Under the pieces are notes generated by a model that saw only the letters and a list, made by a program, of their open reading frames with translations, was not told the origin of the DNA and ran no database searches. A DNA stretch of 64,000 nt from Halopelagius fulvigenes (GTDB lineage: Archaea; Halobacteriota; Halobacteria; Halobacteriales; Haloferacaceae), in the NCBI RefSeq assembly GCF_042662625.1, contig NZ_JBHSXH010000015.1:1178001-1242000 (forward strand). Reading direction: 5' to 3'. Numbering within the stretch: position 1 is the first letter of the stretch; the number at the start of each line of letters is the position of its first letter. Both the position numbers and the translations under genes were made by a program. Shown in pieces: positions 25,480 to 34,005 of this stretch.

Positions 25480-25503
25480 CAGTCCGCTCTCCTCGATTTG
25501 AAC
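25480..25503. repeat. att-like duplicate of the tRNA-Tyr 3' end
   Basis: Matches 25615-25638 over 24 nt with a single mismatch. The latter covers the last 21 nt of the tRNA-Tyr gene plus three flanking bases. Partial 3'-end copies of this sort are left by integrases that use tRNA genes as attachment sites. Confidence 0.75.
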
Positions 25504-25614
25504 AGATAACAGACGGTCGGCCTCGCTCCCTCAGCCGCTGCGACTGTCATGTTCAAATCGCGTCGAGAAATCCTTCACACGCACACCGCTTGCTTCGCTC
25601 GCGGGTGTGAGGTT

Positions 25615-25638
25615 CAGTCCGCTCTCCCCGATTTGAAC
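25615..25638. repeat. tRNA-Tyr 3'-end copy of the direct repeat (att-like)
   Basis: The partner of 25480-25503. It lies within the T-arm and acceptor 3' strand of the intact tRNA-Tyr gene. The 111 nt between the two copies contain no gene. They contain an 11-bp inverted repeat (25494-25504 with 25550-25560) and a short hairpin (about 25583-25609). Confidence 0.75.
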
Positions 25639-25691
25639 GGGGGGCAAGCCGATCTACAGTCGGCTGCTCTACCAAGCTGAGCTAAGAGCGG
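25618..25691 (-). tRNA. tRNA-Tyr (anticodon GUA)
   Basis: A 74-nt cloverleaf on the minus strand. The acceptor stem CCGCTCT pairs with AGAGCGG. The D-arm is GCTC/GAGC, the anticodon stem GCCGA/TCGGC encloses CTGTAGA with GTA as anticodon, the variable region is TTGCC, and the T-arm is CCCCG TTCAAAT CGGGG. The discriminator base is A. There is no intron and no encoded CCA. Confidence 0.95.
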
Positions 25692-25796
25692 TCACGTTCG
25701 TCTTTCGGACTGTCGCTCTTAAGGATTATCAATTTCGTCCGATCGGAACCGACGCGTCCGAACATTGAAATACCGTCGGGAGAATCAACGTGACGA

Positions 25797-26378
25797 ATGA
25801 GTAAGATCACGTTCCGCGCCGACGACGATCTCGTCGAGCGACTGGAGGGGTTAGATACCTCCAAGAGCGAGGTGATGCGTGACGCGTTGCGTACGTACCT
25901 CGACCGGGCGGAGCGTGAGTCGTCCGACGCCGACCGCTCTGACGCGACTTCGGCCGACTCCGTCGACGACGCACTCGCCGCCCGCGTGGACGAACTCGTC
26001 ACCGAACGCGTGGACGAACTCCTCGCCGCACGCCTCGGCGACCGACGGACGCCGCCCCGCGACGTAAACGTCAACCTCACCGTCGAGGGCGCGCGGGCGA
26101 CCGAAAGCGGCGTAAACGCCGACGAGAGCGCCGCCGCCGGGTCCGAAGCGCGTAAGACAGACGCCGACGAGGAGCGAACGACCGCCGAGAGTCGGACGAA
26201 CGCCTGTGGGAAGTGCGGCGAGGCGGTGTCCGACGAACACGTGTACTGTCCGAACTGCGGCGAGAAAGCCAACCACCGGGTGTTCTGCGAGTGCGGGGAC
26301 GAACTCCGCTCGGACTGGGCGTTCTGCCCCGGATGCGGCCGTCGTACGTCCGCGGCCGACGTACTCGAACGTCCGTAA
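25797..26378 (+). CDS. cdrL: CdrL-like regulator: ribbon-helix-helix plus double zinc ribbon
   Basis: A 193-residue protein. The N-terminal RHH DNA-binding domain (about 1-43) is SKITFRADDDLVERLEGL followed by TSKSEVMRDALRTYLDRA. An acidic, helical middle (about 44-130) contains the near-repeat ARVDELVTERVDELLAAR. The C terminus has two zinc ribbons with eight Cys as four CxxC-like pairs: CGKCGE, CPNCGE, CECGDE and CPGCGRR. It lies upstream of cdrS-ftsZ2, the position of the cell-division regulator CdrL described in haloarchaea, so I assign that name by context. A GTAAGAC copy lies inside the gene (26152-26158). Confidence 0.8.
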   Translation: MSKITFRADDDLVERLEGLDTSKSEVMRDALRTYLDRAERESSDADRSDATSADSVDDALAARVDELVTERVDELLAARLGDRRTPPRDVNVNLTVEGARATESGVNADESAAAGSEARKTDADEERTTAESRTNACGKCGEAVSDEHVYCPNCGEKANHRVFCECGDELRSDWAFCPGCGRRTSAADVLERP

Positions 26379-26416
26379 ACCGCCTCAGTCGCCCGCATAC
26401 GATATTCTGAGCGGTT

Positions 26417-26572
26417 TGTCTTACACTCGCCGTTACATTTATAACGTATCGCTCTGTGGTAACTGTCGCGTAAGACGGTCGTCTTACACACCGGCCTCGC
26501 GGCGGGGAAACGCTCTCCGTCCTGCGTTTTCGGGTGTGTAAGACGCTCGCACATAGGTGCGCGCCGTCTTAC
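26417..26572. promoter_or_regulatory. cluster of GTAAGAC/GTCTTAC operator candidates upstream of cdrS
   Basis: Four copies: GTCTTAC at 26418-26424, GTAAGAC at 26470-26476 with GTCTTAC at 26481-26487 (inverted, 4-nt spacer), then GTAAGAC 26538-26544 with GTCTTAC 26566-26572 (inverted, 21-nt spacer). The inverted pair at 26470 lies at the expected transcription start of a TATA box at 26438. The site suits dimeric RHH regulators such as CdrL or CdrS. Confidence 0.65.
26438..26444 (+). promoter_or_regulatory. TATA box candidate for cdrS-ftsZ2
   Basis: TTTATAA lies in an AT-rich island between two G+C-rich genes. A start site 25-30 nt downstream would fall at 26465-26475, the left half of the palindrome GTAAGAC-N4-GTCTTAC. 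Confidence 0.6.
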
Positions 26573-26588
26573 CGGGGGAATGCAAAAT

Positions 26589-26768
26589 ATGGAGCGTGTG
26601 ACACTACGAATTCCGAAGCAGCAGATCGAAGAAGTTGAACGCATGGTCGAAACCGGGGAATTCCCGAACCGGAGCGAGGCCATCCGTTCAGCGGTGCGCG
26701 AGATGCTCAACGAACAGCAGTCCGAGAACCGCGAACACTCGGGCAAGCGAACCTGGGCCAAGGTGTAG
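26589..26768 (+). CDS. cdrS: CdrS, short RHH cell-division regulator
   Basis: A 59-residue ribbon-helix-helix protein that is nearly all DNA-binding domain: ERVTLRIPKQQIEEVERMV, then FPNRSEAIRSAVREMLNE, and a charged tail. CdrS is reported in Halobacterium and Haloferax as a regulator of ftsZ2 and cell division. The ATG at 26589 is preferred over 26580 because a GGGGG Shine-Dalgarno-like run at 26574-26578 is about 10 nt from it. The stop is 3 nt before the ftsZ2 start, so the genes are in one operon. Confidence 0.88.
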   Translation: MERVTLRIPKQQIEEVERMVETGEFPNRSEAIRSAVREMLNEQQSENREHSGKRTWAKV

Positions 26769-26771
26769 ACG

Positions 26772-27971
26772 ATGCAGGATATCGTCCGCGAGGCCATGGA
26801 ACGCGATGAGGCAGAGAAAGAGGCCGCCGACATGGCCGACGACGACGAGGGATTCGGTGACCCCCGAATCGTCATCGTCGGCTGTGGCGGCGCCGGAAAC
26901 AACACTATCAACCGCCTCTACAACATCGGCGTCGACGGTGCCGAGACGGTGGCCATCAACACCGACAAGCAGCACCTGAAGATGATAGAGGCCGACACGA
27001 AGATACTCGTCGGTAAGTCCCTCACGCAGGGTCTCGGCGCGGGCGGCGATCCCTCGATGGGCGAGCGCGCGACCGAGATGGCGCAAGGGACCGTCAAAGA
27101 GGTCCTCGGTAACGCCGACCTCGTGTTCGTCACCGCCGGCATGGGTGGCGGCACCGGGACCGGTGCGGCGCCCGTCGTCTCGAAGATAGCCAAAGAGCAG
27201 GGTGCCATCGTCGTGGGCATGGTTTCGACGCCGTTCAACGTCGAGCGTGCGCGCACGGTGAAGGCCGAGGAAGGACTGGAGAAGCTCCGCAACGAGGCGG
27301 ACTCCATCATCGTCCTCGACAACAACCGCCTGCTCGACTACGTGCCCAACCTCCCCATCGGGAAGGCGTTCTCCGTGATGGACCAGATCATCGCGGAGAC
27401 GGTGAAAGGCATCTCCGAGACCATCACCCAGCCCTCGCTCATCAACCTGGACTACGCGGACATGTCCACCATCATGAACCAGGGCGGCGTCGCGGTGATG
27501 CTCGTCGGAGAGACGCAGGACAAGAACAAGACCCAAGAGGTGGTCAACGACGCGATGAACCACCCGCTTCTCGACGTGGACTACCGGGGCGCATCCGGCG
27601 GCCTCGTCCACATCACGGGCGGTCCCGACCTCACCCTCAAGGAGGCCGAAGGTATCGCGAACAACATTACCGAACGCCTCGAAGCGTCCGCGAACGTCAT
27701 CTGGGGCGCTCGCATTCAGGACGAGTACAAGGGCAAGGTGCGCGTCATGGCCATCATGACCGGCGTCCAGTCGGCGCAGGTCCTCGGCCCGACGACCCAG
27801 AAGCAGGCCAACAAGTCTCGGCAGAGCATCGAGTCGCCTTCGGAATTCGACGCGAGCAACAACGTCGAGGCCCCGAACCCGTCCGGTCGGTCCGGCACCG
27901 GCGGGTCGTGGCAGTCCGACGGCGGGCGCGACCAGTCCGAAGGAACGAACGGACTGGACGTCATCCGATAA
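26772..27971 (+). CDS. ftsZ2: FtsZ2, cell-division tubulin homologue
   Basis: A 399-residue FtsZ. The ~35-residue N-terminal extension is acidic. The GTPase domain carries VIVGCGGAGNNTINRL (about 34-49), the GTP signature GGGTGTGAAP (about 124-133), and the T7 synergy segment with NLDYADM and the following acidic residues. The C-terminal tail after residue 345 is low-complexity Ser/Gly/Asn with a conserved-looking terminal GLDVIR. FtsZ2 acts with FtsZ1 at midcell and controls ring constriction in Haloferax. Co-transcription with cdrS fits the known haloarchaeal arrangement. Confidence 0.95.
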   Translation: MQDIVREAMERDEAEKEAADMADDDEGFGDPRIVIVGCGGAGNNTINRLYNIGVDGAETVAINTDKQHLKMIEADTKILVGKSLTQGLGAGGDPSMGERATEMAQGTVKEVLGNADLVFVTAGMGGGTGTGAAPVVSKIAKEQGAIVVGMVSTPFNVERARTVKAEEGLEKLRNEADSIIVLDNNRLLDYVPNLPIGKAFSVMDQIIAETVKGISETITQPSLINLDYADMSTIMNQGGVAVMLVGETQDKNKTQEVVNDAMNHPLLDVDYRGASGGLVHITGGPDLTLKEAEGIANNITERLEASANVIWGARIQDEYKGKVRVMAIMTGVQSAQVLGPTTQKQANKSRQSIESPSEFDASNNVEAPNPSGRSGTGGSWQSDGGRDQSEGTNGLDVIR

Positions 27972-28149
27972 CGCACCGAACACGACCGCGGTCTCTATCG
28001 GTCGCTCACCTCGTCAACGTCAACTCGGTTCTTCGGACCCGCGCGGTCGGACCCGCCGCGCGGGCCCACTTTTGCGATACGCAACGGAGCCCGGAGCGGT
28101 CGCTCCCGTCGGAGGCGGTACAAAACGAGGACGTCGCGTCCGACGCCGG

Positions 28150-29118
28150 CTACACCGCTCGAAGCGACTCCAGCAGGCTACACTTCCGGCAGACGTCGCG
28201 GGCCGTCTTCGACCCGCACCGCTCGCACTCCTTGAGGTCGGCGTCGTCGTCGCCGCCGCGGTACCGGTCGGCTGCGAGTTCGGCGATTTCCTCGTACCCG
28301 GACATGATCGAGTGTCGCGTCCCCGGGTGTTTGTCCTCCAGTTCGAGCATCAGTTCCTGAATCTCGCCGCGGAACGCCTCGGAGGCGTGCGGGCACTCCG
28401 TGATGTGCGCGGGGAGGTCCTTCAGGTGGGCGTACAGGGCGACTTCCTTCTCGGGGATGTCGCGGAGCGGTTTCGCGCGCGGAACGAAGTCCTCCGAGCG
28501 GTTTCGGTCCTCGAAGCGGCCGAGACTGGCGTCGAAGTGGCGCGCCATCTGTTCGACGTCGCCTTCGAGGACGTTCATCAGCGCAGTCTCCGCCTCGTCG
28601 TCCAAGTTGTGGCCCGTCAGCAGTTTGTCCGCGCCGAACTCGTCGGCGTAGCGTTCGAGCAGGTCCCTACGGAAGACGCCGCAGTACGCGCAGGGAGCCA
28701 TGTTCTCGGGGTTGTCCTCCACCACGTCGTCCATGCGGACGCCGAACTCCTCCTCGTAGGAGACGAGTTCGTGCCGCATCTGGATCTCCTCCGCGAGTTC
28801 GACGCAGGCGTCCACGCTCTCGTCGCGGTAGCCCTCGATGCCCTCGTGGATGGTCAGCGCCACCATCTCGATTCGGGGGTCGGGGCCGAACGTCTCGTCT
28901 AAGATGTGGGTGAGCACGACGCTGTCCTTCCCGCCGGAGAGGCCGATGACCCACGTCTGGGGGTTCTCGGGTGTGGCGTCTCGCGGGACGAGACTGTCCT
29001 TTCGGATGCGGCCGCGGACGCGCTTTTCGACCGAGGCGCAGAAGTGACTCTCGCAGAGGTGTCCCCCGGAATAGGCCGCGTGCATCACCGCGTCGCGGTC
29101 GCACTTGTCGCACTCCAT
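28150..29118 (-). CDS. ncsA: tRNA 2-thiolation protein NcsA (TtuA/Ncs6 family)
   Basis: A 322-residue PP-loop adenylating enzyme for 2-thiouridine formation at the wobble position of tRNA. N-terminal zinc finger: CDKC and CESHFC. The PP-loop is GLSGGKDSVVL (about 58-68). The catalytic or cluster-binding region includes CAYCGVFRR and TGHNLDDEAET. The C-terminal zinc finger is CERCGSK...CRKC. Haloarchaeal NcsA works with SAMP-type ubiquitin-like sulfur carriers and UbaA, and ubaA is in this window at 55100. The ATG at 29118 is preferred over one codon upstream. Confidence 0.93.
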   Translation of the reverse strand: MECDKCDRDAVMHAAYSGGHLCESHFCASVEKRVRGRIRKDSLVPRDATPENPQTWVIGLSGGKDSVVLTHILDETFGPDPRIEMVALTIHEGIEGYRDESVDACVELAEEIQMRHELVSYEEEFGVRMDDVVEDNPENMAPCAYCGVFRRDLLERYADEFGADKLLTGHNLDDEAETALMNVLEGDVEQMARHFDASLGRFEDRNRSEDFVPRAKPLRDIPEKEVALYAHLKDLPAHITECPHASEAFRGEIQELMLELEDKHPGTRHSIMSGYEEIAELAADRYRGGDDDADLKECERCGSKTARDVCRKCSLLESLRAV

Positions 29119-29121
29119 CAC

Positions 29122-29469
29122 CGGGTCGTTACCCGCCGGGAAGGATACCGGTTTCGTCTCCGGCCCCGGCGGGCCACGCGGCGAACCGGCGTCACCGACC
29201 GCGGCAGACGGTCCCGCCGGTCACCGGGCGTCGAGCGAAGGGGGAAGAGACGGGCGTGTGAGGATGGGGTGGGGAAGTGGTGAGGGGATGGGGTGAGCAT
29301 CCGACGAGTGCGCACCGAACGGCCCGCGTGAAGGGGGGGAACGGGGAACGACCGAACCGAACGCCTCCCCGGATACTACTGGTATATTCCGTCACATCGG
29401 TTAAATGTCCGTCGATCTAACTGAACCGCTGGCGAAACGTATTCCCCGACGAAGGGCGGACCAACGCCC
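29122..29469. other. intergenic region with G-rich tract and AT-rich promoter
   Basis: 348 nt with no gene I can support. It holds a plus-strand purine-rich tract (about 29239-29296) with four GGGG runs at 29266-29293 that could form a G-quadruplex. It also holds an AT-rich segment (about 29379-29420, including a TATATTCC-like stretch) suitable as the promoter of the gene at 29470. Confidence 0.5.
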
Positions 29470-30114
29470 ATGGAGCGAACGCGCGCCCTCGACCGGGTGA
29501 CGGAGATACTCGACGCGGTGACGGCCGGGCCGACGCCGGTTCCCGTCCGCGAACTGTGGGTGTACGGCGACGTGGCACTCGGACTCGACCCGGTCGAGCG
29601 ACTCGACGTGTACGTGACGAAGGACTTGCTTTTCCGCGGCGACGCCGACCGCGAGGAGGAGTTTCGGAAGTCCCACGGCGTCAAGGGCGTCGGCAAGAGC
29701 GTCTCCGCGGAGTGGGCCGAGGAGTACCCCGAACACCTCCGCGCGAACGCAAACGGGCACGCCGCCCCGGAGAAGTGCCTCGCCGCGCACCTGTTGGAGG
29801 ACGACGAACCCGTCCACCTCGAAGTGTGCAACGCCTCCTTCGACGACAACGTCACGCAACGACTGAAGGGCGCGGTGGCCCGCGACGCGTACGAACAGAT
29901 ACTCGACCCGCGCGGCGTCTGCCTGTACGCCGACGGCCAGCGTTCCGACGCCGCGTTGGAGAAACTCCGCGGCGGCGAACTCGTCTTCCCCACACTCTCG
30001 GAGTCGTTGGAGATGCTCGGACTCGACGAGGCGGAAGCCGAGAAGGCGGCGGAGACGGTTCGGGACTACCGCCTCTCGCAGTCCGGCGCGACGGTTCGCG
30101 GCGACGTGGTCTGA
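29470..30114 (+). CDS. haloarchaeal protein of unknown function, DUF7095-like
   Basis: A 214-residue soluble acidic protein. The N-terminal half contains VRELWVYGDVALGLDPVERLDVYVTKDLLF, suggesting a nucleotidyltransferase-like or beta-sheet domain. The C-terminal half is helical: DAALEKLRGGELVFPTLSESLEMLGLDEAEAEKAAETV. It resembles a widely conserved haloarchaeal family (DUF7095-like, from memory). No catalytic residues can be named. Monocistronic, 160 nt before the GH97 gene. Confidence 0.65.
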   Translation: MERTRALDRVTEILDAVTAGPTPVPVRELWVYGDVALGLDPVERLDVYVTKDLLFRGDADREEEFRKSHGVKGVGKSVSAEWAEEYPEHLRANANGHAAPEKCLAAHLLEDDEPVHLEVCNASFDDNVTQRLKGAVARDAYEQILDPRGVCLYADGQRSDAALEKLRGGELVFPTLSESLEMLGLDEAEAEKAAETVRDYRLSQSGATVRGDVV

Positions 30115-30276
30115 GCGACGTACCCCTCCAGCAGTCCCGTTAGTCCCTTCTCGCGGCGTCTCGCCCCACCCGAGAGCCGTATCTAACGGCGCGTCCCGTC
30201 CGAGCGGGCTCGGTCCGGAGCCATTAATTGAAAGCGTGAATAAAATTTATCACAAACGTTCGAGTGGTGGTAGGTG

Positions 30277-33200
30277 ATGTCAAACCAACGCGATGTGCAG
30301 GAGTCGTCTCGACTGAGTCGCCGCGGGTTCGTCGGCGGCCTCACGTCGCTGTTCGCGGCGTCGGCGTTCTCGGTGAGCGTCGATGACGCCGCCGCGGCGC
30401 AGGTGACGGAGGGTGATGATTCGGATACGCAGACGCTCGCCTCGCCGGACGGAACCGTCGAGGTGGCCGTGGACGTATCGAACGGGGTACCGAGTTACAG
30501 CGTCGTCCACGACGGAACCACCGTCGTCGAGGACTCGACGCTCGGCTTCGAGTTCCAGAATCAGGACGCCTTCCGCGAGAGGGTGACCGTCACGGGCACC
30601 GAGCGTTCGACGACGGACGAGACGTGGACGCCCGTCTGGGACCAGTACGACGAGATACGCGAGCACTACGAGGAACTGCGGGTCGGACTCCGGGAGTCCG
30701 GCGGCGAGGGGCGAGCGCTCACGCTGGAGGTTCGAGCGTTCGACGACGGCGTCGGCTTCCGGTTCGTCTTCCCCGAGGAGAGCGGGTTCGGCGACTTCGT
30801 GATAACCTCGGAACGGACGGAGTTCGCCTTCGCCGACGACTACACTGCGTGGTGGATACCGAACGACTTCAACAGCTACGAGTACGCATACGAGGAGACG
30901 CCGCTGAGCGAAGTCGGCGCGCAGAGTTCCTTCGGCGGCGTGCACACCCCGATGACGATGAAGGCGGGCGAGGACAGCTACGTGAGCGTCCACGAGGCGA
31001 ACCTCGTGGACTACGCGTCGATGGCCGTCGAACCCTCCGAGGCGGGTTCGACCACGTTCGAATCGACGCTGGCTCCCCTCCCCGACGGGACGAAGGTGAC
31101 GGCGTCCGCGCCGCACCGAACCCCGTGGCGGACGCTCCAACTGGCGACGCGGCCCGGCGAACTCGTGGAGTCGAACCTCGTCGTCAACCTCAACGAACCC
31201 CTCGACGAGGAGGCGTTCGCGCGGGGGACCGACTGGATAGAGCCGCAGAAGTTCATCGGCATCTGGTGGCTGATGATAACCGGCCGCGCCGACTGGGAGT
31301 ATCGGGGCCCGGAGACGGGCAACCACGGCGCACAGACCGGCCGGATGAAGCGGTACATGGACTTCGCCAGCGAACACGGAATTCCGAGCGTCCTCGTGGA
31401 GGGGTGGAACCGAGGGTGGGACTCCTACCCCGGCGACGGGAGCACGATGGACTTCGACGAGACGTACCCCGACTTCGACATCCGGGAGGTGACGCAGTAC
31501 GGGCAGCAACTCGACCCGCCGGTGGCGATGACGTCGCACAACGAGACGGCGGGCAACGTCTCGAACTACGAGTCCCAACTGCGCTCGGACTCCAGTCCAT
31601 TCGCGTTCTACGACGAGTTGGGCATCAACTCCATCAAGACCGGCTACGTCGCCGATAGCGGCGTCACCATCGACGGGACGACGTACAACCACCACTGCCA
31701 ACCGCTGGTCAACCACCACCACCTCGTCTACCGGGAGGCGGCGAAGCACCGGCAGATGCTGGAGGTGCACGAACCCATCAAGCCGACCGGCGAGCGTCGG
31801 ACCTACCCCAACGTGATGACCCGCGAGGGCGTGTTGGGACAGGAGTACGACGCCTTCGGCTACATCTCGCCGTCGCACCACGTCACGTTCCCGTTCACGC
31901 GGATGCTCGGCGGCCCCGTCGAGTACACGCCCGGTATCTTCGACATGGACTCGGGGTCCGGCGGCATCGAGACGACGCGGGCGAAGCAACTCGCCATGTA
32001 CCCGACGTACTTCAGCGGCCTCCAGATGGTCGCGGACCTGCCGAGCTCCTACCTCGCGGAGCGAGACGCCGCGTTCGGCGTCGGCGAGGTGGCGCAGGCC
32101 GAGTTCGGCGAGTCGGAGGGCTTCCCCACCGCCGCGAAGTGGGCCGGCGCGCAGGGCGAACGCTACGTCGCGGTGGACCCCAACAGCGCCGACGCCGGGT
32201 CCGCGGTGTCGTGGACCGTCGAGGGCGTCGCGGAGGCGGGCGAGTACGACGTCCACCTCCGCTACGCCAGCGACGAGGAGGAGAACGCCGTCCCCGCCGA
32301 CACCGACCGGACGGCCACCGTGACGGTGAACGACGCCGAGAGCACGCAGGTCACTTTCCCGCCGACGGAGTACTGGGACGAGTGGGCGACGGTTTCGACC
32401 ACCGTCTCCTTTGAGTCGGGCGACAACGACCTCTCGGTGGTCCTGACCGACGGGGACACCGGCGGTCTCAACCTCGACGCCGTCGCCGTCACCGAGGCGG
32501 GCGAGTCGATGCCCGACCCGGAGACGGACCCCATCCGCGGACCGACCGTGGACGCGTTCCAGTTCATCGAGGACGTTCCCGCCGCGGGGTGGGACGACAC
32601 CCGGATGCTCGACGGCGAAATCGGCTCCTACACCGTCACCGCCCGCCGCAAGGGCCAGGAGTGGTACGTCGGCGCGATGACCGACGAGGACGGCCGCGCA
32701 CTCGATATCCCGTTGGACTTCCTCGCCGCCGCGCCCGGGAAACGGAAGGGCCACGGGAAGGAGAAGAACGGCGAGGGACACGAGAGGAAGAACGGCGAGG
32801 GGAAGGGCCACACGAAAGGGAAGTACGTCGCGGAGATGTACTCCGACGGCGTCGACGCCGCCTACGACGAGAACCTGACCGACGTCCGCATCGACGAGTT
32901 CCTCGTGGACGCGGAGACGACGGTGCTGGCGTCGATGATAGAGTCCGGCGGCACCGCCATCAGACTCAGGCCCGCCGCCCGGGAGGACGTCTCGGAGTTG
33001 CCGACGTACGAACGGCCCGAACAGGACGTGGACGTCTCCATCTCGGGCGAGACGTTCGTCAGAGAGCAGTTCGTCGAGGCCACGGGCTCCAACGGCGGCG
33101 ACTACGTCGGCGGCACGACGGTCGAACTGGTCGTGGACGGCGAGGTGGCCGCGACGGCGAACGTCCGCTTCCCGCCGAACTCCGAGGGGGCGACGTACGA

Positions 33201-33993
33201 GTTCTCCTACGCCATCGACGACCCCGGCACGTACGACGTGACCGTCCGGACGACGGACGGGACGACGCTGGCGTCGAAACGCGTGACGGTCAAGCCGCCG
33301 GTGACCGTCGCCTCCCTCTCGGACCCGTCGGGCGACGACGCCGGCCCCGGCGGGTACACCTACCCCACCGCGGACGCCTTCGAGGAGGGCGCGTTCGACC
33401 TGCGGTCGTTCACCGTCGAACAGACGCCGAGCGAGTACGAGTTCACCTTCGAGGTGGCGAACCTGTACAACGCCTTCGGGAGCGACCGGGGCTTCTCGCC
33501 GCAGATGTTCGTCCTCTGGGTCCGGAACCCGAACGCGGACGGCGGAACCACCTCGACGCTCGACGACCTGAGCGCCACCGCGTCGTTCGAGGAGGCGTGG
33601 CACTACCGCCTCGAAGTCAGCGGGTTCACGAAGAGCGCGGTCGATTCCGCCGGCGCGGCCCTGACCGACGCCGACGGGAACGCGGTCACGGTCGGAGAGT
33701 CCGTGGACGCGTCGGCGAACACGGTCAGTCTGAGCATCGACCGCGCCGCGTTCGACGGCGCGGACGCCGCCGAGTTGGAAGTCGTCCCGATGGTCCAATC
33801 CGAAGACAGGGGCAGTCTCCGACCGGTCGCGGAACGGAGCGCCGACTACGTCTTCGGCGGGGCGACGGCCGGAGCGGTCGAGAACGCGCCGCGCATCGCC
33901 GACTTGCTGACGCCCTCGGGCGTCGCGCAATCGGACGCACTCGCGTACACGGCGGACGAATTAGCGACGATTCCGTTCGTCTCGCTGGGGTAG
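30277..33993 (+). CDS. Tat-exported multidomain GH97 glycoside hydrolase (predicted alpha-glucosidase)
   Basis: A 1238-residue secreted enzyme. Residues 1-41 form a Tat signal (SRRGFVGG followed by a hydrophobic stretch). The GH97 N-terminal beta domain spans about 50-310 and the TIM barrel about 310-600 with GINSIKTGYV, HEPIKPTGERRTYPN (Glu 499) and TREGVLGQEY (Glu 517, Glu 523). GH97 members with Gly at KTGY are inverting alpha-glucosidases of SusB type, so the same is expected here. A CBM6/35-like domain (about 607-745) is inserted before the C-terminal beta domain (AFQFIEDVP), which itself holds a Lys/Gly/Glu-rich insert (821-850). A CARDB-like domain (about 918-1008) and a glucodextranase C-terminal-like domain (DPSGDDAGPGGYTYP, about 1012-1200) follow. 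The start is ATG 30277 after GGTGG. Confidence 0.88.
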   Translation: MSNQRDVQESSRLSRRGFVGGLTSLFAASAFSVSVDDAAAAQVTEGDDSDTQTLASPDGTVEVAVDVSNGVPSYSVVHDGTTVVEDSTLGFEFQNQDAFRERVTVTGTERSTTDETWTPVWDQYDEIREHYEELRVGLRESGGEGRALTLEVRAFDDGVGFRFVFPEESGFGDFVITSERTEFAFADDYTAWWIPNDFNSYEYAYEETPLSEVGAQSSFGGVHTPMTMKAGEDSYVSVHEANLVDYASMAVEPSEAGSTTFESTLAPLPDGTKVTASAPHRTPWRTLQLATRPGELVESNLVVNLNEPLDEEAFARGTDWIEPQKFIGIWWLMITGRADWEYRGPETGNHGAQTGRMKRYMDFASEHGIPSVLVEGWNRGWDSYPGDGSTMDFDETYPDFDIREVTQYGQQLDPPVAMTSHNETAGNVSNYESQLRSDSSPFAFYDELGINSIKTGYVADSGVTIDGTTYNHHCQPLVNHHHLVYREAAKHRQMLEVHEPIKPTGERRTYPNVMTREGVLGQEYDAFGYISPSHHVTFPFTRMLGGPVEYTPGIFDMDSGSGGIETTRAKQLAMYPTYFSGLQMVADLPSSYLAERDAAFGVGEVAQAEFGESEGFPTAAKWAGAQGERYVAVDPNSADAGSAVSWTVEGVAEAGEYDVHLRYASDEEENAVPADTDRTATVTVNDAESTQVTFPPTEYWDEWATVSTTVSFESGDNDLSVVLTDGDTGGLNLDAVAVTEAGESMPDPETDPIRGPTVDAFQFIEDVPAAGWDDTRMLDGEIGSYTVTARRKGQEWYVGAMTDEDGRALDIPLDFLAAAPGKRKGHGKEKNGEGHERKNGEGKGHTKGKYVAEMYSDGVDAAYDENLTDVRIDEFLVDAETTVLASMIESGGTAIRLRPAAREDVSELPTYERPEQDVDVSISGETFVREQFVEATGSNGGDYVGGTTVELVVDGEVAATANVRFPPNSEGATYEFSYAIDDPGTYDVTVRTTDGTTLASKRVTVKPPVTVASLSDPSGDDAGPGGYTYPTADAFEEGAFDLRSFTVEQTPSEYEFTFEVANLYNAFGSDRGFSPQMFVLWVRNPNADGGTTSTLDDLSATASFEEAWHYRLEVSGFTKSAVDSAGAALTDADGNAVTVGESVDASANTVSLSIDRAAFDGADAAELEVVPMVQSEDRGSLRPVAERSADYVFGGATAGAVENAPRIADLLTPSGVAQSDALAYTADELATIPFVSLG

Positions 33994-34005
33994 TCCGCCG
34001 GTGAC

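Noticed and set aside
25480..25503. A second, truncated tRNA gene
   Set aside because: Only the 3' ~21 nt of the tRNA are present, so no cloverleaf is possible. Treated as an att-like repeat.
30280..33930. A 1216-codon open frame antisense to the GH97 gene
   Set aside because: It mirrors the codon bias of the sense gene (G/C third positions make the antisense frame open), gives a low-complexity Arg/Val/Gly product and matches no family. The sense gene has a Tat signal and clear domains.
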